A stretch of 64,000 nucleotides of DNA, taken from the NCBI RefSeq assembly GCF_000242455.2, contig NC_019892.1:5962744-6026743 (forward strand), written 5' to 3'. The translations under genes were made by a program, and so were the position numbers. Source of the DNA: Singulisphaera acidiphila DSM 18658 (GTDB taxonomy: Bacteria; Planctomycetota; Planctomycetia; Isosphaerales; Isosphaeraceae). Under the pieces are notes generated by a model, which saw nothing but the letters and a program-made list of their open reading frames with translations, was not told the DNA's origin and made no database searches. Positions 53,425-61,479 of this stretch are shown here, piece after piece (position 1 is the stretch's first letter; each line of letters begins with the position of its first letter).

Positions 53425-56400
53425 TCGACGGCCTCGCCAATCAGGTCGACCACCGTGTCGAGGAACGTTCGGTCGTGAAAGCTGCTCTTGGTCAGATAGC
53501 AGTTCGCCCCGGCGTCCAGACCGCGCATCCGGTCTTCCTCGCGATCTTTATAGGAAACGATCACGACGGGGATCCCCTTGAGCCGAGCGTCCGACTTGAT
53601 GTGCTGAACGAGCTGGATCCCATCCATTCGGGGCATATCCACGTCGCTGATGACCAGATGATAATCTCCCCCACGGACGGTATTCCAGCCATCAACGCCA
53701 TCGACGGCGACTTCCACGACGTATCCTCGGCTCTCCAGGAGCTGTCGCTCCAGTTCGCGGACGGTGATTGAGTCGTCGACGACGAGAATCCGCTTCGGCC
53801 CGCGCCTCGAGGATTGTTCCGCTGCCTCGGCCACTCGATTGAGCCGGCGGCCTCCGAGCAGGTTGTCGATCGAGCGGACCATGTCCTCGACGTCGATGAT
53901 CAGGACCGGCCAGCCATCCTCGAGAACCGAGGCGCTGTTGATGTTGGGGACTCGGCCCAGCCGGGCGTCGAGGGGACGAACCTCCAGGTCGCGCTCGCCG
54001 AGGAATTCATCGACCACCACGCCAAACCGATGGCTTCGATCGCTGGCGACCACCACCGAGAGAAAGTCGTCGGCCGACTCGACCGGGGGAAAATTGAGCA
54101 CCTGCGTGGCTTCGACCAGGCCGACCGGTTGGTCGTCCATGCTGAAATGCTGCCGTCCCTCGAGGATTTGCACGTCGGACCTGGGAACCCGGAGGATCCG
54201 GTCGATTCGATTGAGCGGGAAGGCGTAGGGTTCGCCAGCGATCCGCACCAGGAGGGCGCGGATGACCGACATCGTGATCGGCAACTGAAGGGAGAAGCGG
54301 GTGCCTTTGCCGACCTGCGAGCTGACGCGGACGATTCCGCCGACCGCCTTGACCATGTTCTGCACGACGTCGAGGCCGACGCCGCGCCCGGAGAGCTCGG
54401 TCACGGCGTCCTTGGTCGAGAAGCCGGGGAGGAAGAGGAACTCGAGCAGCTCTGCCTCGGTCAGTTGCTCGGCCATTCGGGCGCCGACGAGTCCCCGCTC
54501 GACGACTTTGACGCGCAGTCGCTCGGGATCGATGCCTTGGCCGTCGTCAGTCAGGGTGATTTGGAGCATCCCCGCGCGGTGCCGGGCTTCCATCCGAATC
54601 GTTCCCGTCTGGTTCTTGCCGGCGGCCAGCCGCTGGTCGGGAAGCTCGATCGCGTGATCCAAAGCGTTGCGGATCAAGTGGTTGAGCGGGGCCTCGAGCT
54701 TGTCGAGGATGTCGCGGTCCACCCCCGTGGTCTCGCCGAGGACCTCGAACCGGACCGACTTCCCCAGTTGCCTGGCCACGTCGCGGACCATCCGGGGGAA
54801 TCCGCGCACGCCGTCGGCCATCGGCCGCATCCGGCTGGTGAGGACTTCGTGGTGGAGCCGGCCCGAAAGATCCTCGCTCCGTCGCGCGATCTCCTCGAAT
54901 TCCTCCATTTTCTTGCCGAGCCCTTGGAGGCACTCATTGGCCTGGGCCTTGGCCTTGGCCAGCACCTCAGCGAGGACGGCCGGATCCAAGCCGCGTCCCG
55001 ATTCGCGCCGATCTTCCAGCGTCTGGATCGTCTCCAAGAGGGCGGTCTGACGCCCCTTGAGCGTCAGCAGCGATGTGACGAAGGGGCGAAGCTGACGCGT
55101 CTGGACCAGCGATTCCCCCGCCAGGCCCATCAGCCGGGTCAAGCTCTCCGCGGTCACCCGGACCACACGTTCCGCCTGCTCCGGCGCAGCGGGGGGCGTT
55201 CGCTCCGCAGTCGCCCGTGACTCGGATTTCGGCTTTGGGGAAGCAGCCGGTTTGGCCGGAGTTACCGGGGCCTTTGCGGGTGGGACGGGAGGTGCGGCCA
55301 CTTGAGGTGCGGCCGCTACGGGAGGTGGTGCCACGGCGGCGACGGGGAGCGGGGGGGGGGCACCTTGTCCGGAAAGGATCGCGGCGAGCTCGGCCTCCAT
55401 CCCTGCGATTGACGCTTCGTGGGCGGTCTCCCACTCGTTGAGCTGATCTTCAGCGACGAGGGCGGTCTGACTGAGGAGATCGACGGCGCGGAGGAGGATG
55501 TCAATATGATGAGGGAGGATGGCGACCTTGCCGTGCTGTGCGGCAACGAGGCAGTCCTCCATGGCATGGGCGATCCGTACGGCGGCGTTGACGCCGACGA
55601 TCCGCGCGGCTCCTTTGAGTGAGTGAGCCGCACGCATCAAGGGTTCGAAGACGGCCGAGGATCCGTCTGAAGTTTCGACGGTGAGGAGTCCTTCCGAGAG
55701 GATGGCCGTTTGGCTCTCCGCCTCGGTGCGAAACAACTCCATCATCGAGAAGCCGCTGAGGTCGTCGCTCACCGCTTGCGGCTTTGTGGCAAGCGGTTCG
55801 CTGGCGGGAGCGAGCGTAACCTGAGGCTCGGCAGTCGGGAGAGCCTCTCCGGAGAGGATTGAGGCGAGCTCGGCCTCCATCCCTGCGATCGACGCTTCGT
55901 GGGCGGTCTCCCACTCGTTGAGCTGATCCTCGGCAACGAGAGCGGTCTGATTGAGGAGATCGACGGCGCGAAGGAGGATGTCGATGTGATGCGAGAGGAT
56001 GGTGACCTGATCGTGCTGTGCGGCGACGAGGCAGTCCTCCATCGCATGAGCGATTCGTACGGCGGCGTTGACGCCGACGATCCGCGCGGCCCCTTTGAGT
56101 GAATGAGCCGCGCGCATCAAGGGTTCGAAGATGGCCGAGGAGCCATCTGAAGTTTCGACGGCGAGAAGCCCTTCCGAAAGGATGGCGGTCTGGCTCTCCG
56201 CCTCGGTGCGAAACAACTCCATCATTGAGAAGCCGCTGAGGTCGTCGCTCACCGCTTGCGGCTTTGTGGTAAGCGGTTCGCTGACAGGAGTGGGCGCGAC
56301 CTGAGGCTCGGCAACCGGAGGAGTGGGCGCAGCCTCTCCGGAAAGGATCGCGGCGAGCTCGGTCTCCATCCCTGCGATCGACGCTTCGTGGGCGGTCTCC

Positions 56401-56741
56401 CACTCGTTGAGCTGATCTTCAGCGACGAGGGCGGTCTGACTGAGGAGATCGACGGCGCGGAGGAGGATGTCAATATGATGAGGGAGGATGGCGACCTTGC
56501 CGTGCTGTGCGGCAACGAGGCAGTCCTCCATGGCATGGGCGATCCGTACGGCGGCGTTGACGCCGACGATCCGCGCGGCTCCTTTGAGTGAGTGAGCCGC
56601 ACGCATCAAGGGTTCGAAGACGGCCGAGGATCCGTCTGAAGTTTCGACGGTGAGGAGTCCTTCCGAGAGGATGGCCGTTTGGCTCTCCGCCTCGGTGCGA
56701 AACAACTCCATCATTGAGAAGCCGCTGAGGTCGTCGCTCAC
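53421..56741 (-). CDS. wspE: Hybrid CheA-type histidine kinase with three Hpt domains and a receiver (WspE-like)
   Basis: 1,106 residues. Three tandem Hpt domains (1-135, 165-295, 325-455) each have the phospho-His in MRAAHSLKGAARIVG (His50, 213, 373). A Pro/Ala linker follows, then the dimerisation region, an HATPase (HLIRNALDHAIELPD; LTDDGQGID; GRGVGLDVVQNMV), a CheW-like domain (ALLVRIAGEPYAFPL) and a C-terminal receiver (ILVVDDSITVRELERQLL; LVISDVDMPRMDG). Normal WspE has one Hpt. The kinase should phosphorylate WspF and the PP2C regulator. 4-bp overlaps at both ends. Confidence 0.93.
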   Translation of the reverse strand: MSDDLSGFSMMELFRTEAESQTAILSEGLLTVETSDGSSAVFEPLMRAAHSLKGAARIVGVNAAVRIAHAMEDCLVAAQHGKVAILPHHIDILLRAVDLLSQTALVAEDQLNEWETAHEASIAGMETELAAILSGEAAPTPPVAEPQVAPTPVSEPLTTKPQAVSDDLSGFSMMELFRTEAESQTAILSEGLLAVETSDGSSAIFEPLMRAAHSLKGAARIVGVNAAVRIAHAMEDCLVAAQHDQVTILSHHIDILLRAVDLLNQTALVAEDQLNEWETAHEASIAGMEAELASILSGEALPTAEPQVTLAPASEPLATKPQAVSDDLSGFSMMELFRTEAESQTAILSEGLLTVETSDGSSAVFEPLMRAAHSLKGAARIVGVNAAVRIAHAMEDCLVAAQHGKVAILPHHIDILLRAVDLLSQTALVAEDQLNEWETAHEASIAGMEAELAAILSGQGAPPPLPVAAVAPPPVAAAPQVAAPPVPPAKAPVTPAKPAASPKPKSESRATAERTPPAAPEQAERVVRVTAESLTRLMGLAGESLVQTRQLRPFVTSLLTLKGRQTALLETIQTLEDRRESGRGLDPAVLAEVLAKAKAQANECLQGLGKKMEEFEEIARRSEDLSGRLHHEVLTSRMRPMADGVRGFPRMVRDVARQLGKSVRFEVLGETTGVDRDILDKLEAPLNHLIRNALDHAIELPDQRLAAGKNQTGTIRMEARHRAGMLQITLTDDGQGIDPERLRVKVVERGLVGARMAEQLTEAELLEFLFLPGFSTKDAVTELSGRGVGLDVVQNMVKAVGGIVRVSSQVGKGTRFSLQLPITMSVIRALLVRIAGEPYAFPLNRIDRILRVPRSDVQILEGRQHFSMDDQPVGLVEATQVLNFPPVESADDFLSVVVASDRSHRFGVVVDEFLGERDLEVRPLDARLGRVPNINSASVLEDGWPVLIIDVEDMVRSIDNLLGGRRLNRVAEAAEQSSRRGPKRILVVDDSITVRELERQLLESRGYVVEVAVDGVDGWNTVRGGDYHLVISDVDMPRMDGIQLVQHIKSDARLKGIPVVIVSYKDREEDRMRGLDAGANCYLTKSSFHDRTFLDTVVDLIGEAVE
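55368..56741 (-). repeat. Triplicated Hpt-coding DNA within wspE
   Basis: Three tandem copies of about 400 bp, with periods of 489 and 480 bp. The first and third copies differ at only about three of 380 aligned bases, while the middle copy differs by many, mostly silent, changes. This suggests a recent copy or gene conversion between the outer units. Confidence 0.9.
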
Positions 56742-57433
56742 TTCCCCAGGCTCCGTAGCGCCGCGAAGACGCGTTGATCATCGAGGTAGCCAATACTATG
56801 GCCGTGCCAGGTGAACAAGGCCTGGCTGAAGCTGGTGGTCGGGTTGGCCAGGGTCGCGGGGACGTTGCGCAGTCCTCCGCGAGGGAGGCGATGGATTCCA
56901 GGAACCTCGTCGGCCGGGAAGGCCCAGGTCTCGGAATCCTTCTGGATCACAATGAGCCTTGGCTGATCGCCCGTTCGACCGTTCCGGCCTTGGGTCTTGC
57001 CGTCATCGGAGAGGGGATCGACCCCCAACAACTCATGAAGCGAGATGCAGATTTGCAGCTGGCCTCGGAGGTTCACCAGCCCATCGATGACGCCATTCGA
57101 GCGATGGGGGATCCGGTGGACCGGTCGAGTGGTAGTCACCTCCGCGACGGCCCGTGTGCCGAGCGCTAGCCATTCGCCGTGGAGCCGGAAGATCAGGAGG
57201 CTGACGTCGTCCGTGCCGGTCTGCACCGTCGGTTCGGCGAGGATCTTCGTCCATTCCGCCAAGTAACCGGACGGGGCGGGGCGGTCGAAGAAACTTCGCG
57301 CGGCCGATGAGAAGACCGGGCAGTTCCGACAGTGAATGTGAGTCTCGAGCTCCGGACAGGTCCGATCGCCGGAGACACCGATCCGGTTCCAGCAATCGTC
57401 GACCGTCTGAGCGATGGGCAGGCTGAGGCTCAT
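56738..57433 (-). CDS. wspD: CheW-like adaptor with N-terminal Cys motif (WspD-like)
   Basis: 231 residues. The N-terminal segment CWNRIGVSGDRTCPELETHIHCRNCPVFSSAA has four Cys (14, 26, 35, 38) and is seen in WspD-like proteins, then a CheW domain (LLIFRLHGEWLALGTRAVAEV; HRIPHRSNGVIDGLVNLRGQL; FPADEVPGIHRLP). It couples receptor and kinase. The Cys set may bind metal or respond to redox state, but this is not established. 4-bp overlaps with wspC and wspE. Confidence 0.9.
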   Translation of the reverse strand: MSLSLPIAQTVDDCWNRIGVSGDRTCPELETHIHCRNCPVFSSAARSFFDRPAPSGYLAEWTKILAEPTVQTGTDDVSLLIFRLHGEWLALGTRAVAEVTTTRPVHRIPHRSNGVIDGLVNLRGQLQICISLHELLGVDPLSDDGKTQGRNGRTGDQPRLIVIQKDSETWAFPADEVPGIHRLPRGGLRNVPATLANPTTSFSQALFTWHGHSIGYLDDQRVFAALRSLGK

Positions 57434-58749
57434 CCGACCCCCTTCCGTGCGCGGGCCCGTTCGGCTCGGCGGCGATAGCCGAGCGCCGAAGCCTCATCGC
57501 CGCGCCGCTGGGCGAGCAGGGCAAGGGCCAGCAACGCTTCGTCATGCTGCGCGTCGAGATAGACCGCCTTCTGAAACGAGGCCTCGGCCGCGTTCCGGTC
57601 GCCAGCGGCCTGCCGGGCCATTCCGAGGAGAAAAAAGGCTCGGGCGGATGCGCCGGACTCGCGAATCGCCTGTTCGCAGAGGCCGACCGCCTCGTCGTAC
57701 CGCCCCTGGTCGGCCCGTTCGGCCGCCTGGTCCAGGAGTGTCGATGTGGCCGAACCGTTGTCGATGGCCGGACCAGGCACTGGTGTCGTGCGACTCATCG
57801 GCCGGACCTCGGCGTCGATCGGCCGTGCGCGATCGGCCGTGGGCCGGCTGCTGATACTGATTTGGGGCGGGGTCGGTTTCACTCGAGGGGGAGGCTCGAT
57901 GGCTTTCAAGCGGACCGGCGAGGGGAGGCTTGTTGCGACGTGCGGTGGACTCGTCGCGACGCGCTGATAGGCGAAGGTCCCCTTGTCGCCGATGGCGGTG
58001 AGCCGCACTCCGGCGGTCTCCAACCGTTCGGCGTGCCCCAGGAAGAGCAGGCCCGACTCGGCCAGTAGCCGAAGCAGATTCTCCCACGCCCGGGCGCGGG
58101 CCGCCTCTGTGAAGTAGATGAGGAGGTTGCGGCAGAAGACGATGTCATAGGTCGGCTCGTTCGCGAGCAGTCTGGAATCCAGGATGTTCCCCTGGATCAG
58201 GCGGACAGCGTTTCGCACGGACGCATCGAGCTCGTAGCGGTCGTTCTGCTCTTTGAAGTAGCGAGACCGAAAGGCAAGGTCGGATCCTCGGAACGCGTTT
58301 CGACCATAGATCGCCTGGCGGGCCCGAGCCAGCGAGCGGGCGCTCAGGTCCACCGCGTCGACCCGGAATCGCGTCGGAGGCAGCCCGGCTTCTCGCAAGG
58401 CGATGGCGATGGAGTAGGGTTCTTCCCCCCCTGCGCAGGGGAGGCTCAGCACTCGGAGCGGCGGGCGGCTGGGGTCGATCAGCCACTTCGAGCGGGCCTG
58501 GTCTTGAAGGAACGTGAACGGGCGGTCGTCTCGAAAGAACCAGCTCTCGGGGACGACGACTTCCTCGACGAGTGCCTGGAACTCCTCTCCCGAACCGCTC
58601 AGGTGACGCTCATATTCGTTCCGGTCGTTGAGGCCGAGCGCTGACATTCGGGCTTCGAGCCCGCGAGCGACCAGGCTGGATCCGACCGATCCGGGGTCGA
58701 GTCCAATGCGTTCGGTCAGCAGTTCGTCAACGCTCCGCGTCCCGCTCAT
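57430..58749 (-). CDS. wspC: CheR-type methyltransferase with TPR tail (WspC-like)
   Basis: 439 residues. Residues 1-270 are CheR: ESWFFRDDRPFTFL, RVLSLPCAGGEEPYSIAIAL (S-adenosylmethionine loop), IVFCRNLLIYFTEAAR and GLLFLGHAERL. A Pro-rich linker follows and a two- to three-unit TPR tail (GRYDEAVGLCEQAIRESGASARAFFLLGMARQAAGD). It methylates the receptor, opposing WspF. The CheR-TPR form is the one used in Wsp systems. 4-bp overlaps at both ends. Confidence 0.93.
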   Translation of the reverse strand: MSGTRSVDELLTERIGLDPGSVGSSLVARGLEARMSALGLNDRNEYERHLSGSGEEFQALVEEVVVPESWFFRDDRPFTFLQDQARSKWLIDPSRPPLRVLSLPCAGGEEPYSIAIALREAGLPPTRFRVDAVDLSARSLARARQAIYGRNAFRGSDLAFRSRYFKEQNDRYELDASVRNAVRLIQGNILDSRLLANEPTYDIVFCRNLLIYFTEAARARAWENLLRLLAESGLLFLGHAERLETAGVRLTAIGDKGTFAYQRVATSPPHVATSLPSPVRLKAIEPPPRVKPTPPQISISSRPTADRARPIDAEVRPMSRTTPVPGPAIDNGSATSTLLDQAAERADQGRYDEAVGLCEQAIRESGASARAFFLLGMARQAAGDRNAAEASFQKAVYLDAQHDEALLALALLAQRRGDEASALGYRRRAERARARKGVG

Positions 58750-59207
58750 GGGGCCTCCGAAGGTGGGCCGAAGATTCCCTCGCGGAGCGATTTCGGCAGG
58801 ACCTTATCGACCGAGATGACCTGGACGAGCCCCATCTCGGTCCGGACGACGGTCCCGAGATAAGGAGCCTGCTCCATGTTCATGGCGGCCAGGACGACCT
58901 GCTCTTGCTTGACCATGATGACGTCGCTCACGTTTTCGGCAACCAGCCCGATCAGCCGTTCGCCGCGACCGCCTGGCTCGTCGACCAGGATGACACGAGT
59001 ATGAAGTCGCTCAAGGCAGGGGGTGGAACCGAGCAGAACCCCGAGGTCGATCACGGGAACGGCCTTGCCGCGGTAGTTGAACAGTCCGGCCAAGGATTCC
59101 GGGGCGTGAGGAATCGGCCGAAGCTCGATCCTCGGCACGACTTCCACGACGCGCTCGGCGGCTACGGCGTAGAGGTCGTGAGCGACCCGGAACGTCAAGA
59201 GTAGCAT
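58746..59207 (-). CDS. wspB: CheW-like adaptor (WspB-like)
   Basis: 153 residues, a single CheW domain: LLTFRVAHDLYAVAAERVVEVVPRIELRPIPHAPESLAGLFNYRGKAVPVIDLG and the second barrel LIGLVAENVSDVIMVKQEQV. It links the receptor tips to the kinase and is the second CheW in the operon, as in Wsp systems. The ATG has GAGG 8 nt upstream, and the stop overlaps wspC by 4 bp. Confidence 0.92.
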   Translation of the reverse strand: MLLLTFRVAHDLYAVAAERVVEVVPRIELRPIPHAPESLAGLFNYRGKAVPVIDLGVLLGSTPCLERLHTRVILVDEPGGRGERLIGLVAENVSDVIMVKQEQVVLAAMNMEQAPYLGTVVRTEMGLVQVISVDKVLPKSLREGIFGPPSEAP

Positions 59208-59309
59208 AGGACCCGCCTCGGGAGCATCGTTTCCGTTCCGCGTCGCCAGGAGGAATGTTTCTTGAATACAGATGGCTTCGAGGCCTTCGATCGTGTCTCG
59301 AACCGAGAG

Positions 59310-61361
59310 TTATGAGCCTGGGAAGGTCCCTGGCTCGGCTTGGTCGAGGGTGAACCGGGAGACTTCTTCCTTGAGTTCGGAGATGGCTTCACGGAGGTGG
59401 TCGGTCGCCTTGTTGAACTCGCGGAGCGAGACCGAGGTCTGGTGCGCTCCGTCGCTGAGCCTGACCACGGCTTCGCGAATCTGCTCGGCCCCTTGCGACT
59501 GGACTCGCATGCCTTCAGTCACCTGCTCGAAGCGCCCGGTCAGGCCTTGTACGTCGGTGATGATCAGGCCGAGCTGCTCGCCGATGTGAGCCACCTCGCC
59601 GACCCCTTGGCGGACCTGGTCGGTGAATTTATCCATCTCCATGACGCCGGCGGAGACGCTGTACTGCATCTCCTTGACCATCCGCTCGATGTCGAGGGTG
59701 GCCACGGCGGTCATGTCGGCGAGCCGGCGGATCTCGCGGGCGACCACCAGAAAGCCGAGGCCGTACTCGCCGGCCTTCTCGGCTTCGATCGCCGCATTGA
59801 TCGAGAGCAGGTTGGTCTGGTCGGCAACCTTGGTGATCGTGGTGACGACCAGGTTGATGTTGGCGGCCCGCTCGCTGATCACCGAGAGCTTGGAGCTGAT
59901 CGATCCGGTCGAGTCGGCCAGGCTCCGCATCGATCGGCCCATGTTGGACAGGCTTCCTTGCCCTTCGGTGGCCATCTGGGCCGTCTGCGCGGCGACGTTG
60001 TTCACCTCGTTCATCGTGCGGAGCAGCTCCTGGCTGGTCGCCGAGATCTGCTTGGCTGCGGCGGCCGCCTCGCTGGTGGAGGCGCCATATTCGTTGACCG
60101 TCTCTTGCTGCTGTCGCGAGGTCGCGGCGATCTCGGTGGCCGTCGACATCAACGCGATGCTCGACTTCTGGATCTTGCCGATCAGCGTCTTGAGGTCGAG
60201 CGTCATCTTCTTCACGGCGGTGAGCAGTTGCCCGGCCTCTCCCGTAGCTCGCGTCTTGATCTGCACGCTGAGGTCGCCGGCCGCCACGCGATTGGCCGCG
60301 TCGGCCGCTTCACGGATCGGCCTCGAGAGCGAGCGGGCCACGAGAATTGCCACGAGCCCCACAGCCACCACGGTCAAGCTGAGGAGGATCACCACGACGA
60401 TGCGTTGCTGGCGGATCAGCTCGAAGGCTTCGCCCACATCCTGCTTCACGACCATTCCCCAGCGGTAGGAGGGGAGGTAGGACCAGGCCGCGATCACCGG
60501 CGAGCCACGATAGTCGAGCCCCTCGCCGTATCCCCGCTTCCCCCTGACGGCAAGCTGCATGCTTTCCGACAAGGCTCCCCCGATCGGGATCTTGAGACGG
60601 AAGGCCGACGTGCGGTCGAAACGGGTGGGGGCTACGAAGGTCAACTCCTCACCCGTTCGCATCGCGACGATGGTCTCCCCGGTTTCTCCCAGCCCGGAGT
60701 AATCGTCGAACACCCGGAAGACTTGCGCGTTGCCCAACTCGACGACCGCCACGCCCACGGAGATGCCGTTCTGCATGACCGGGCCGGCCACGAAGGCTGA
60801 GGGTTGGCTTCGCCCCGGGTACAGTTGGTAGTTCGACATCACGGCCTGAAGCAAGGTCCGGGCCCGTACGAACGCGTCGGCGAACTCCGTTCCCTTCATC
60901 GGACCCGTCAAGAGGTTCGTCCCCGTATCGAATCCGCGCTGATACGAGGCCAGAGGAGTTCCCTCAATATCGAAAATATAGATGTTGGGATAATTGTAAG
61001 CGTGTGCGAAGACTCCGAGTCCGGCACGAATTGCGTCGGCCTCGCGGCGGTACTCGTCGGTTGCGCGCTTGCCCGTCTTGGCCAACTCGCTGAGCCGAGC
61101 GACGGCCGTGACGACGGCGGGGGCTTGGCCCAGCACGGCGACGTCTCCCCGGCGCTCTCGGATGAAGTTTTCGAGTTGGGTGGTCTTGGCGTCCGCGATG
61201 ACCATCAGGCGATCATGCACCGAGATCTCCACCGACCGCCGCGACAGGTAGGCGGTGACCACGGTCAGGATGATGCTGGGGACGAGCGCGATCGCCAGGA
61301 ACCAGAAGAGCAGGCGGCTCGCGATGTTGGCGCTGGCGAGCGAGGGGAGTCGGAGGTTCAT
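59310..61361 (-). CDS. wspA: Methyl-accepting chemotaxis protein with double-Cache-type sensor (WspA-like)
   Basis: 683 residues. Two membrane helices (about 15-38 and 321-343) bracket a periplasmic region of 280 residues that ends YLPSYRWGMVVKQD, typical of dCache sensors. HAMP follows, then the coiled-coil signalling part with the conserved tip VADQTNLLSINAAIEAEKAGEYGLGF. Methylation regions flank it. WspA of Pseudomonas has a different periplasmic bundle, so the input is probably not the same. Starts with ATG; RBS weak. 102 bp before wspB. Confidence 0.92.
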   Translation of the reverse strand: MNLRLPSLASANIASRLLFWFLAIALVPSIILTVVTAYLSRRSVEISVHDRLMVIADAKTTQLENFIRERRGDVAVLGQAPAVVTAVARLSELAKTGKRATDEYRREADAIRAGLGVFAHAYNYPNIYIFDIEGTPLASYQRGFDTGTNLLTGPMKGTEFADAFVRARTLLQAVMSNYQLYPGRSQPSAFVAGPVMQNGISVGVAVVELGNAQVFRVFDDYSGLGETGETIVAMRTGEELTFVAPTRFDRTSAFRLKIPIGGALSESMQLAVRGKRGYGEGLDYRGSPVIAAWSYLPSYRWGMVVKQDVGEAFELIRQQRIVVVILLSLTVVAVGLVAILVARSLSRPIREAADAANRVAAGDLSVQIKTRATGEAGQLLTAVKKMTLDLKTLIGKIQKSSIALMSTATEIAATSRQQQETVNEYGASTSEAAAAAKQISATSQELLRTMNEVNNVAAQTAQMATEGQGSLSNMGRSMRSLADSTGSISSKLSVISERAANINLVVTTITKVADQTNLLSINAAIEAEKAGEYGLGFLVVAREIRRLADMTAVATLDIERMVKEMQYSVSAGVMEMDKFTDQVRQGVGEVAHIGEQLGLIITDVQGLTGRFEQVTEGMRVQSQGAEQIREAVVRLSDGAHQTSVSLREFNKATDHLREAISELKEEVSRFTLDQAEPGTFPGS

Positions 61362-61479
61362 GCGCGGGTGGACCTGTGTCAGGGTGGCCGAGATCGGATC
61401 GGGGGCTTTGGGGATTCGCTACCGGAAGGCTCCGTGCCGGTCCTTGCTTCCCTTAGGCTGCTAGTTTGGCGCGATCGGT

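Noticed and set aside
53814..55220. 468-codon plus-strand frame over the CheA gene
   Set aside because: Antisense shadow of the HATPase and CheW domains.
55368..56741. CRISPR-like or satellite repeat
   Set aside because: The repeats are coding, in frame and carry a conserved Hpt domain.
51141..61361. Ordinary flagellar chemotaxis operon
   Set aside because: No CheY, CheZ, CheD or flagellar genes; the gene order and CheR-TPR/CheW-Cys forms fit Wsp instead.
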